This document shows, piece by piece, positions 20,864 through 28,432 of a stretch of DNA of 64,000 bases. The notes beneath the pieces were generated by a model. The model did not search any database. It had not been told where the DNA came from and saw only the letters and a program-made list of their open reading frames with translations. The stretch covers positions 682,001 to 746,000 of the forward strand of contig NZ_AP024653.1 of NCBI RefSeq assembly GCF_019977335.1, read 5' to 3'. Numbering within the stretch: the stretch's first letter is position 1; the number at the start of each line of letters is the position of its first letter. Origin of the DNA: Arthrobacter sp. NicSoilB4. GTDB taxonomy: Bacteria; Actinomycetota; Actinomycetes; Actinomycetales; Micrococcaceae. A program made the translations under genes and the position numbers.

Positions 20864-21559
20864 ATGACGGATCTGATCGATACCACCGAGATGTATCTTC
20901 GGACCATTCTGGAACTTGAAGAAGAGAACATCGTTGCCCTCCGCGCCCGCATCGCCGAACGGCTGCGTCACTCGGGTCCCACTGTTTCCCAGACCGTCGG
21001 CCGCATGGAGCGCGACGGCCTGGTGGTTGTTTCCGGCGACCGGCACCTTGAGCTGACGGAAACCGGCCGGAAACGTGCCATCGAAGTCATGCGCAAGCAC
21101 CGCCTTGCCGAGCGCCTGCTGGCGGACGTCATCGGGCTCGACTGGGCCTATGTGCATGAGGAAGCCTGCCGCTGGGAACACGTCATGAGCGAGCGGGTGG
21201 AGCGGCGGATTTTCGAGCTGCTGAATCACCCCACCGTGTCTCCCTATGGCAACCCGATTCCGGGCCTCGCGGAACTTGGTGGCCTGCCTTCCCAGCCCTA
21301 CGGGGATGGGGTTGTGAACCTGCTCGAAGCCATGGCGGGCTACGGTCCGGAATCCCGGGTCATGGTCAACCGGCTGGCCGAGCCCATCCAGGTGGAACCG
21401 GAACTGCTCGTCCAACTCGAGGAAGGCGGCATCCGGCCCGGCGCCCTGGTGTCGCTGGAGCGGGTCGGGGAGTACATCTCCGTCCGGGTACCGGACATCG
21501 AAGGCGCCCTGGAACTTCCGCCCGAGGTTGCGGCCCACGTCTTCGTTACCGTGGGTTAA
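20864..21559 (+). CDS. Metal-dependent transcriptional regulator, DtxR/IdeR family
   Basis: The 231-residue protein has the three-domain IdeR layout: an N-terminal winged helix (DTTEMYLRTILELEEENI, recognition helix SGPTVSQTVGRMERDG), a dimerisation and metal-binding domain (about 75-140, with the LAERLLADVIGL, EEACRWEHVMS and GNPIPG ligand segments) and a C-terminal SH3-like domain. With Fe2+ or Mn2+ bound it should repress iron- or manganese-uptake genes. The ATG start follows GAGGAG about 9 bases upstream. Cys104 and His/Glu residues match IdeR metal sites by position, though an alignment would be needed to be certain of the metal. Confidence 0.92.
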   Translation: MTDLIDTTEMYLRTILELEEENIVALRARIAERLRHSGPTVSQTVGRMERDGLVVVSGDRHLELTETGRKRAIEVMRKHRLAERLLADVIGLDWAYVHEEACRWEHVMSERVERRIFELLNHPTVSPYGNPIPGLAELGGLPSQPYGDGVVNLLEAMAGYGPESRVMVNRLAEPIQVEPELLVQLEEGGIRPGALVSLERVGEYISVRVPDIEGALELPPEVAAHVFVTVG

Positions 21560-21688
21560 CAGCCCTTAACCCACTGCTCATCGGACGACCCATGAGTTGT
21601 GCACAGGCTCGATAACGGATTTATCTCTGCAAGGCTTAATCGCCTATAGTTGAACACTAGTACCGATACCAAAGCGTTATCTGATCCG

Positions 21689-21905
21689 AAGCCGAGCTCT
21701 GCCAGCGGATCAGTAGCAGAGTCACCTTCTGGCAGGGGCGGGGGAACCACTTCCGGCTGTTCAGCAGCCTTGGGGTGAAGTCCGTCAGCGGCAAGCGCAC
21801 ACCACCGAGGGACTCTTTGGATGCCTCTGTGTCTGGACGCCTGCCACGGCGGACCGGGTCTTTGATCTCTCTGACCCGAATCCGACAGCTAACTTCGCAG
21901 GCTCT
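21689..21905 (+). ncRNA. c-di-AMP riboswitch (ydaO-yuaA), copy 1
   Basis: The 217-base leader holds the class hallmarks in order: a 5' P1 strand near GCCGAGC, the CTGCCAG/CTGGCAG helix, GGCGGGGGAACCA, CTTGGGGTGAAG, a variable stem, then CCGAATCCGACAGCT and the closing CGCAGGC. The GAGAGG ribosome-binding site for the M23 peptidase begins about five bases after the P1 3' strand. In actinobacteria this riboswitch turns off cell-wall hydrolase expression when c-di-AMP binds. A TATAGT -10 candidate lies at 21645-21650 in the otherwise gene-free 21560-21688. Confidence 0.92.
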
Positions 21906-21922
21906 CCAGAGAGGAACCGTTC

Positions 21923-22741
21923 TTGACCACCCAGACCACCAGGGGCCGCCGTCGTGCGACCGGTCCCGCTCCGGAGCCGCGTCCGGCCGTCGCCATCATG
22001 GCAGACCGCCCACGTGACCCGCACCGTGACGAACGCAGAGGCCGCCGCAGCCCGTTCCGCCAGGTAACAGACTTTGCCGCCGCCAGTGGCGTGGGGCAAA
22101 AAGCCGGCATTGCCTTGGCTGCTACGGGTCTGGTCCTCACCGTTACCGTCCCCGCCACGGGCCCCGTCATGGCCACCAACACTGGATCCACGGGATCCAT
22201 CTCGGCCGCGGTCCAGCCGGATGTCACGGCCGGCGAGGCAAAAATCGACTTCAACCGGACCGCCGTCACCACCCAAGGCGACCCGGACGGAAAGCTCAAG
22301 CAGCTGCTGAGCGCCCAGTCCGTGGGTTCGATCACCCGCGCGGCCTCCGCAGGCAGCCTCGGGGCGCCGCTGGCCCAGCTGAAAACCGCGTCACCCTTTG
22401 GATACCGCGTCAGTCCCATCACCGGCGGTTCCGGCGAGTTCCACCGCGGCCAGGACTATGCCGCCCAGTGCGGCACGGCCGTCATGGCTGCTGCCAGCGG
22501 AACCGTGACGTTCACGGGCTGGCACCCCTACGGTGGTGGCAACCGCGTAGTAATCGACCACGGCAACGGCCTGGAGACCACCTATAACCACTTGTCCTCA
22601 GACACCGTCAAGGTGGGCCAGCAGGTCTCCCGCGGCGATGTCGTGGCGATGAGCGGCACCACCGGCGCCTCCACAGGCTGCCACCTTCACTTCGAGGTCA
22701 TGGTCAACGGCGAAGTTGTTGACCCGACCGGCTGGCTTTAA
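21923..22741 (+). CDS. M23 family metallopeptidase (LytM-type), c-di-AMP riboswitch controlled
   Basis: The 272-residue protein has a basic N-terminus, one hydrophobic segment (about 61-83) acting as signal or anchor, and a C-terminal LytM domain (about 155-272). The zinc ligands are visible as HxxxD (His174, Asp178) and HxH (His254, His256), with the additional catalytic His223. It should cut peptidoglycan peptide cross-links outside the cell. The TTG start at 21923 follows AGAGAGGA. Its expression should fall when c-di-AMP is high, linking wall remodelling to second-messenger level. Confidence 0.9.
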   Translation: MTTQTTRGRRRATGPAPEPRPAVAIMADRPRDPHRDERRGRRSPFRQVTDFAAASGVGQKAGIALAATGLVLTVTVPATGPVMATNTGSTGSISAAVQPDVTAGEAKIDFNRTAVTTQGDPDGKLKQLLSAQSVGSITRAASAGSLGAPLAQLKTASPFGYRVSPITGGSGEFHRGQDYAAQCGTAVMAAASGTVTFTGWHPYGGGNRVVIDHGNGLETTYNHLSSDTVKVGQQVSRGDVVAMSGTTGASTGCHLHFEVMVNGEVVDPTGWL

Positions 22742-22860
22742 CAAAGCTGATCGGACGCTCTCGCATTCTTGTGACACGCCGTGATCCGAATGTGACATTG
22801 AGTCCCAACTGTTGTACGTTTGACCTACGCCAACTTTTCCGAAGTTGGCGCTCTTGAGTG

Positions 22861-23035
22861 GATTGCCTAGCTCTGCCACCGCTCAAGGTCCGTTCGCATT
22901 ACATCGTCTGGCAGGGGCGGGGGAACCAATTTTGGTCTTCGAAAGAAGGCCTTGGGGTTAAGTCGCAAAGCTTCCCAGGAAGCGGCGCGGCCGGGTGACT
23001 CCCATCCGAATCCGACAGCTCACCTCGCAGGCATT
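22861..23035 (+). ncRNA. c-di-AMP riboswitch (ydaO-yuaA), copy 2
   Basis: A second, shorter copy (about 175 bases) repeats the core: TGCCT P1 5' strand, CTGCCA/TGGCAG helix, GGCGGGGGAACCA, CTTGGGGTTAAG, CCGAATCCGACAGCT and CGCAGGCA. A GGGAGAGG ribosome-binding site follows immediately and serves the 67-codon ORF at 23052, not the hydrolase directly. The 119 bases before the riboswitch (22742-22860) presumably hold its promoter; I see no convincing -10. Confidence 0.92.
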
Positions 23036-23051
23036 GGGAGAGGCTACTTTC

Positions 23052-23255
23052 GTGTCTTCACGCCACAATGCTGCGCGTCACCGCGCTTGCGCGGCTCTTA
23101 CGAGCCCGCTGAAATCCGACTCCCGGGCCGCCCTTGCCGGCGCCCGGAACGGATCTCACACCGCCGCCTCAATCTCTGCTGAGTCCGGCCCGCAGGCTAT
23201 GCACCTGCACGCAGTTTCTGCTTTTGGCGCGTCTTCGCAGTACACCCTTCGCTAA
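23052..23255 (+). CDS. Small ORF between riboswitch and NlpC/P60 gene
   Basis: A GTG codon with a strong GGGAGAGG site about eight bases upstream opens a 67-codon frame that ends at TAA, 99 bases before the hydrolase start. The N-terminus (Ser-Ser-Arg-His-Asn-Ala-Ala-Arg-His-Arg-Ala) resembles that of the following hydrolase (Thr-Thr-Arg-Ala-Asn-Ala-Arg-His-Arg-Ala), but there is no signal peptide or known domain. It could be a translated leader coupling the riboswitch to the hydrolase, or the remnant of a decayed paralogue. I recognise no family. Confidence 0.5.
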   Translation: MSSRHNAARHRACAALTSPLKSDSRAALAGARNGSHTAASISAESGPQAMHLHAVSAFGASSQYTLR

Positions 23256-23354
23256 CTAACCCATTCGGGGCGATCCGGCGTACCCCCAAGATGCCGGAGC
23301 GTCCTCAGCCTGCGCCTGAAAGCGCGGCCACAGGATCACGAAAGAGAGAACTTA

Positions 23355-24101
23355 ATGACTACTCGTGCAAACGCACGGCACCGCGCCGAGGTCACCAAGA
23401 CCAACTCGCTGGCTGTTATTGCTAAGACTGTCGGAGACAACGCCGGTGGCATGGGCCGCCAGGCAGCAGTCATCGCTGCAGCTTCCGGCCTCGTCCTGAC
23501 CAGCGGCATCGCGGCCAACGCTGCTGAGGCCAATGTCCAGCGCGAGTCCACCTCCGCTTCCACGCTCGAAGTCCAGTCCGCGGCCCCCGCGACCATCTCG
23601 GCTGCTTCCAGCATTGCGATCTCCTACGAGAAGCCGGCTGTCACCACCACTGCTGCCCCCGTCGTCGAGGCCCCGAAGCCCGTCGTAAAGGTCCAGGAAA
23701 CGCCGACCGCCAAGACCGCCAGCACCAAGATCGGCGCCACCGCTGCCGTGGCCGGTACCAACGTCGCCAGCGGCATGGGCGCCACGATCGCCTCTGCCGC
23801 CTACGCCCAGATCGGCGTTGGCCAGGACTGCACCGCGCTCGCCACGAACGCTCTGGCCGCTGCGGGTATCAACTACCACGGCTGGCCGGCAGGTTACCTG
23901 TCCCTCGGCCGCACCGTGAGCGCCGCCGAGGCACAGCCGGGCGACCTCGCGTACTACCAGAACGGTGGCGCTGGCATGGCCCACATCGCCGTCTACGTCG
24001 GCAACGGCATGGCCGTTCACGGCGGCTGGAACGGTGGAACCACCTCCCTGCAGAGCGTGAACGTCGGCTCCGGCCCGGTCTTCATCCGCGTCGGCGGCTA
24101 A
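23355..24101 (+). CDS. NlpC/P60 family cell-wall hydrolase
   Basis: The 248-residue protein has a signal segment (about 33-57, AAVIAAASGLVLTSGIAANAAEA), a Pro/Thr/Ala linker and a C-terminal papain-like NlpC/P60 domain. The catalytic triad is visible as Cys159 (GVGQDCTALA), His210 (MAHIAVYVG) and His222 (AVHGGWNGG). It should cleave peptidoglycan stem peptides outside the cell. The ATG has its own AGAGAG site. It is the last gene behind riboswitch copy 2 and is followed by a perfect terminator. Confidence 0.9.
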   Translation: MTTRANARHRAEVTKTNSLAVIAKTVGDNAGGMGRQAAVIAAASGLVLTSGIAANAAEANVQRESTSASTLEVQSAAPATISAASSIAISYEKPAVTTTAAPVVEAPKPVVKVQETPTAKTASTKIGATAAVAGTNVASGMGATIASAAYAQIGVGQDCTALATNALAAAGINYHGWPAGYLSLGRTVSAAEAQPGDLAYYQNGGAGMAHIAVYVGNGMAVHGGWNGGTTSLQSVNVGSGPVFIRVGG

Positions 24102-24117
24102 AGACACCAACTGTTAC

Positions 24118-24159
24118 AACGCAAAGGACCCCTGCCATTTGGCAGGGGTCCTTTGCGTT
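24118..24159 (+). terminator. Strong terminator after the NlpC/P60 gene
   Basis: A perfect 19-bp stem (left arm AACGCAAAGGACCCCTGCC at 24118-24136) encloses an ATTT loop, starting 16 bases after the stop codon. The descending side ends in TTTGCGTT with no long T-run. The 164 bases from here to 24323 hold no gene. Confidence 0.9.
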
Positions 24160-24323
24160 CCCGCAACGTGAACTTCGGCCGACACGGACCACGGACGGCA
24201 AGAAAGGATTCGGTGAAACGGCACCTCGGTGTTTACTCTTGTTTTGTCGATCCATAGCCCGACCATGCAGAGGGCAGCCGGCCCTCGTGCCCCTGGCGGG
24301 TGCGGCCGTGAAGAGGTATGCGG

Positions 24324-24824
24324 ATGCGCACTCTCGTTCTGAATGCTGGATATGAACCACTGGCGGTAGTGACCTTCCGCCGGGCACTCGTCCTTGTCCT
24401 GACTGGAAAGGCCAGTGTCGTGGCGGAGGGCGACGATCCTGTCGTCGGACCGCAGGACGTCCTTGGCCGGCCCTCGGTGATTCTCCTGAATCGCTACATC
24501 AGGCCCCGGTACAACACCCTGACGACGGTCAGCCGCCGCGGTGTGCTCCGCCGCGACGGGCACCGTTGCGCGTACTGTGGCAAGGCCGCCCACACCATCG
24601 ATCATGTCCAGCCCAAATCCAGGGGCGGTGCGGATTCCTGGGAAAACCTCGTTGCTGCCTGCCTGCGCTGCAACAATGCCAAAGGCGACCACACGCCGGG
24701 CGAAATGGGATGGAAGCTCAGCTTCAGCCCCGCGCCGCCCAAGGGCACAACCTGGCAGATCAAGGAGCTGGAAAAGCCCACCCCTGCCTGGGATCCATTC
24801 CTGCTACCGGAATCCGCCGCCTGA
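24324..24824 (+). CDS. HNH endonuclease
   Basis: The 166-residue protein has an N-terminal alpha/beta part that begins MRTLVLNAGYEPLAVVTFRRA and a central HNH zinc-finger nuclease (about 75-125): CAYCG, the IDHVQPKSRGG catalytic His, and CLRCNNAKGD. This form is a widespread, chromosomally encoded actinobacterial HNH protein that often stands alone; its role is unknown. The ATG at 24324 was chosen because GAAGAGG ends seven bases before it; the ATG at 24318 is too close to that site. Confidence 0.88.
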   Translation: MRTLVLNAGYEPLAVVTFRRALVLVLTGKASVVAEGDDPVVGPQDVLGRPSVILLNRYIRPRYNTLTTVSRRGVLRRDGHRCAYCGKAAHTIDHVQPKSRGGADSWENLVAACLRCNNAKGDHTPGEMGWKLSFSPAPPKGTTWQIKELEKPTPAWDPFLLPESAA

Positions 24825-24890
24825 ATCGGCTCGCCGGCGCCTGACCTTCTGAGCCCGACGGCCAGTGTCGGAGCGCGTTAGGCTGGTCCG

Positions 24891-25601
24891 GTGGAATTCG
24901 ATGCTGTCATCCTGTCCGGGGGCCGGTCCTCCCGGCTGGGGGGTGTGCCCAAGCCAGGGCTGATGCACGACGGCGCCACCCTCCTCGAGCGCGCCCTGCA
25001 GGCCGCGCGGGGCGCGGCAGCAGTCGCCGTCGTCGGGCCCGACCCGGGAACGCTGCCGGAAGGAGTGCTGAGTTGCAGGGAGGACCCGCCCTTTGCCGGG
25101 CCGGCCGCTGCCATCGCGGCAGGGCTTTCCGCCCTGGAACGGCACCGCGGCGCGGACAGCCGGCACCTGCCGGCGGCGCCGTTCACCCTTGTCCTCGCCT
25201 GCGACATGCCCCGGGCGGGCGCCGCCGTCAGGACGCTGCTGGAAGCGGCAGGGCAAGACGCTTCGGCTGACGGGCTGATGGCGGTCGCCGCTGACGGGCG
25301 GCGTCAACCGCTGGTGGGTTTATATGGCACGGCCGCGCTAGAAAGGAGCGTTACCGAAGCCGGGCAGCGCGGCGCCCTCGATAATGCCTCGGTTTTCGCC
25401 CTTCTTGCTAGTCTGGAGGTGCGGGAAGTCCCCGTCCCCGAGGGGTCCACGGATGACGTGGACACCTGGGACGATGCGTCCGCATTAGGGGTAACCGTTC
25501 CGCCCGGCAGCCATGGCCGCGACAGCCACACGGCAGCCAGCCGGCACGGGGCTCCCCAGCAGAATTCGACCTTGGAGGCAAGCGGTGAAGAGCCAGGATG
25601 A
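24891..25601 (+). CDS. mobA: Molybdenum cofactor guanylyltransferase
   Basis: The 236-residue protein has the MobA nucleotidyltransferase signature LSGGRSSRLGG (residues 8-18), a following PKPGL, and ACDMP, the metal-binding Asp segment. It should transfer GMP to molybdopterin to make the bis-MGD cofactor. The start is GTG. Its last 17 bases overlap the next gene, and the order mobA-DUF6457-moeA-fdhD forms a molybdenum-cofactor and formate-dehydrogenase maturation cluster. The C-terminal 40 residues are low-complexity. Confidence 0.85.
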   Translation: MEFDAVILSGGRSSRLGGVPKPGLMHDGATLLERALQAARGAAAVAVVGPDPGTLPEGVLSCREDPPFAGPAAAIAAGLSALERHRGADSRHLPAAPFTLVLACDMPRAGAAVRTLLEAAGQDASADGLMAVAADGRRQPLVGLYGTAALERSVTEAGQRGALDNASVFALLASLEVREVPVPEGSTDDVDTWDDASALGVTVPPGSHGRDSHTAASRHGAPQQNSTLEASGEEPG

Positions 25602-25872
25602 AACACTGGAAGACTGGTGCCGCGCACTGCTTCAGGCCCTGGAACTGGAAGATGTCGAGGTAGATGTGAACGCGGTGCTGGCTTTAGCCGGTGTCGCCGC
25701 GCACTCAGTGGTCCGCCCGGCTGCACCTTTGACGACATTCATTGCCGGCTTCGCCGCAGGCCTGGCCTCGGGCTCCGGCCAGGCCACTGACGCCGTCTCG
25801 ATGCAGGCCGCGATGGGCGTAGCCCGCAAACTTGCCACGGATTACGCAGCCAACGAAGTCTCCGGAGCATGA
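25585..25872 (+). CDS. DUF6457 domain protein in the Moco cluster
   Basis: This 95-residue, mostly helical protein starts MKSQDETLEDWCRALLQALEL and contains an Ala/Gly-rich helix pair (about 50-90). It matches small proteins annotated DUF6457 that sit between mobA and moeA in Arthrobacter-type genomes. The GTG at 25585 lies within the end of mobA and follows GGAGG at seven bases. Its stop overlaps the moeA ATG (ATGA). A role in cofactor synthesis or delivery is inferred from position only. Confidence 0.75.
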   Translation: MKSQDETLEDWCRALLQALELEDVEVDVNAVLALAGVAAHSVVRPAAPLTTFIAGFAAGLASGSGQATDAVSMQAAMGVARKLATDYAANEVSGA

Positions 25873-27380
25873 CGCCTGCACCCCCTCACGGCAGCGCTGC
25901 TGCCACCGGGGATGACCGTGCCGGTGACACGCCCGTTGAAGGCACCGCCGGCGCAACTCCCGACGGCGGTGCCGCCAGTTCCGGCCCCGGCGGAGACACG
26001 GAGGTGCCGCACCGGCACCTCGCGCACACCTGGCAGGAGGCCTGGCAGCTCGCCTTCGACTGCGCGACTCCCATCCCCGCCGCGCCCGTTGCCCTTCGGA
26101 ACGCCTTGGGGAGAACCCTCGCCGCCGACGTGGAAGCCCTCGTCGACATGCCGCACTACGCCTCGTCCGCCATGGACGGCTGGGCCGTCAACGGCAGCGG
26201 ACCCTGGATCCTCGCGGAACCCGGCCAGCGGCTGGCCCCCCACCAGGCGAGCCCGATCGCCACGGGCGGACTGATCCCGCCCGGCGCAAAGGCCGTGCTG
26301 CGGAGCGAAAGCGGCGAGATCGCCGCCGATGAGGATGGTCTCCCGGTCCTGCGGCTGGCCGGCGCCGCTAAACCCGGCGAACCGCGGAACGGCGAACACA
26401 TCCGGAAAGCAGCCGAGGAGGCCGCCGCCGGCGACGTGCTGATCAAGAGCGGCACGCTGCTCAACCCCGCCCATCTGGCCCTCGCAGCCCTCGCCGGCCA
26501 CGACGCCCTCCCGGTCCTGGGCAAAGCGCTGGTCCGGCTGGTGTTCACCGGCTCCGAGGTGGTCACGGCAGGGATCCCGCGCCCTGGTGAGGTGCGCGAC
26601 ACGTTCGGTCCCCAGCTCGGGGCGGTTGTGGACATGCTCGGCGGGACCTGTGCCGGCGAAACAAAAATTGGCGACAGCTACGCCGAATGGCTCGCGGCGC
26701 TCGAGGACACCGAGCCCGCCGAGGGAGCCGGCGAGCCGATCACGCCGCAGCCTTCGGGGGGATCCGCCACCGACCTGGTTCCTGCCGCTGAACTGTTGCC
26801 CGCCGACGTCGTCATCACCACGGGCGGCACCGGCCGGTCCGGCACGGATCACCTGCGGCGTTCGGTCGCCGAGCTGGGCGGACGGTTGCTCATCGATGGG
26901 GTTGCCATGCGGCCCGGCCATCCCGCCGTACTGGCCGAACTGCCCGACGGCAGGTTCATAATCGGGCTCCCCGGGAACCCGCTCGCGGCCATGATGGCCC
27001 TCTCAACCATCGGTGCCCCGCTCCTGGCTGCGCTGGGTCACCGGACGCTGCCGCCCGTCACCGAGGTGCCCTGCGGCTCCATGATCGACCCGGACCCCGG
27101 CAGGACCCGGCTGATGCCTTTCAGGCTGGTGTACGGCATGGCATCTCCCGCGCAGCACACAGGCCCGGGAATGATGCGCGGACTGGCCGCAGCCGACGGT
27201 GTGCTGGTGGTACCGCCGCACGGCGTGCAGCTGGGGGAACCGGTCCCGGCCTTCGCCCTTCCGTGGGGCAAGGCCCTGCCGGACCTGGCCGCGACGAAGG
27301 AGAAGCCCGCCCCCAAGCGGGCCGCACGGAAGCCCACCGGCACCGGCGGCACCGTGGACTGGAGCGAATTGCTGGGGTAG
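25869..27380 (+). CDS. moeA: Molybdopterin molybdenumtransferase
   Basis: The 503-residue protein has the MoeA motifs MPHYASSAMDGWAV (about 94-107), ITTGGTGRSGTDHL and LPGNPLAAM in its MoCF-binding domain. It inserts molybdate into adenylylated molybdopterin. The first 50 residues are a Gly/Ala/Pro-rich extension not found in the core family. The ATG overlaps the preceding stop, so translation is coupled to the DUF6457 gene. A Lys-rich stretch near 475-485 precedes the C-terminus. Confidence 0.93.
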   Translation: MTPAPPHGSAAATGDDRAGDTPVEGTAGATPDGGAASSGPGGDTEVPHRHLAHTWQEAWQLAFDCATPIPAAPVALRNALGRTLAADVEALVDMPHYASSAMDGWAVNGSGPWILAEPGQRLAPHQASPIATGGLIPPGAKAVLRSESGEIAADEDGLPVLRLAGAAKPGEPRNGEHIRKAAEEAAAGDVLIKSGTLLNPAHLALAALAGHDALPVLGKALVRLVFTGSEVVTAGIPRPGEVRDTFGPQLGAVVDMLGGTCAGETKIGDSYAEWLAALEDTEPAEGAGEPITPQPSGGSATDLVPAAELLPADVVITTGGTGRSGTDHLRRSVAELGGRLLIDGVAMRPGHPAVLAELPDGRFIIGLPGNPLAAMMALSTIGAPLLAALGHRTLPPVTEVPCGSMIDPDPGRTRLMPFRLVYGMASPAQHTGPGMMRGLAAADGVLVVPPHGVQLGEPVPAFALPWGKALPDLAATKEKPAPKRAARKPTGTGGTVDWSELLG

Positions 27381-27456
27381 TGCCCGGCCTTGAACGCGCG
27401 CTGGCCACCCGGCCCGGCGCTTGCCATGATGGAGATATGTTGGTTAGGAGTACCTG

Positions 27457-28329
27457 ATGGGCCGCGTGACGCAGCGCCGCAAGGTGCACAAGTATGTCCT
27501 GGACGGGTCGCCGCAGGCCCTCGAATTCCCGGTCCGCCACCGGGAAGATGTTCTGGCCGTCGAGGAACCGCTGGAAATCCGGATCGGCAGCCTGTCCTTT
27601 TCCGTCACCATGCGGACCCCCGGGAACGACTTTGACCTCGTGGCGGGCTTCCTCGTGTCTGAAGGCGTCATCTGGAGCCCCGACCAGCTCGTCTCGCTGC
27701 GGTTCTGCGCAGGGGAAGACGCGGACGGCGTCCAGACCTTCAACGTGGTGGAAGCCCAGCTCAGGCCAGACGTCGCACGCCCCGACACGGGACGGAACGT
27801 CTACACCTCCAGCTCCTGCGGCATCTGCGGCACGGATTCCATAGAGGCCGTGCACAAGTCCTCGCATTTCAGCCCCGCGGCCGACCCGCTGGTGGTCCCC
27901 GTGGCCACGCTTGCGTCGCTGCCGGACCAGCTGCGGGAAGCCCAAGCCGTCTTCGACGTCACGGGCGGCGTGCACGCCGCCGGCCTGTTCCGGATCGCCG
28001 ACGGCGGCTCCGCGGAACTCCTGTGCCTGCGCGAGGATGTGGGACGTCACAACGCCGTGGACAAGGTTGTGGGCTGGGCCCTCCGCGAGGGCCTGCTGCC
28101 GCTGCGCGGAACCGTGCTTCAGGTCTCCGGTCGAGCGTCGTTCGAACTGGTGCAGAAGGCCGCACTGGCCGGTATTCCCGTCCTGGCCGCGGTCAGCGCG
28201 CCGTCGAGCCTGGCCGTGGAGCTGGCCGAGGCGAGCGGCATGACGCTGGCCGGATTCAGCCGCGGCACATCGCTGAATGTTTATGCGGGCCCCCACCGCG
28301 TTGGGTTGCCGGCAACCGTCGCCCGGTGA
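27457..28329 (+). CDS. fdhD: Formate dehydrogenase accessory sulfurtransferase FdhD
   Basis: The 290-residue protein carries the FdhD sulfur-relay loop SSSCGICG (Cys121, Cys124) and the conserved REDVGRHNAVDK cofactor-binding motif. FdhD passes sulfur from a cysteine desulfurase to the Mo-bis-MGD of formate dehydrogenase. The ATG follows AGGAG at about 27445. The formate dehydrogenase itself is not in this window, so it must be encoded elsewhere. It is the last gene of the molybdenum-cofactor cluster. Confidence 0.95.
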   Translation: MGRVTQRRKVHKYVLDGSPQALEFPVRHREDVLAVEEPLEIRIGSLSFSVTMRTPGNDFDLVAGFLVSEGVIWSPDQLVSLRFCAGEDADGVQTFNVVEAQLRPDVARPDTGRNVYTSSSCGICGTDSIEAVHKSSHFSPAADPLVVPVATLASLPDQLREAQAVFDVTGGVHAAGLFRIADGGSAELLCLREDVGRHNAVDKVVGWALREGLLPLRGTVLQVSGRASFELVQKAALAGIPVLAAVSAPSSLAVELAEASGMTLAGFSRGTSLNVYAGPHRVGLPATVAR

Positions 28330-28432
28330 CCACGTTCTCTGTTCCTTGGCTTGAGGGCCGGCGGCAAAGTAAGTTATATCCATCGATTGGATGCATTTCA
28401 GCGTCATCCACGCCAGCGCTAAGAGGATCACA

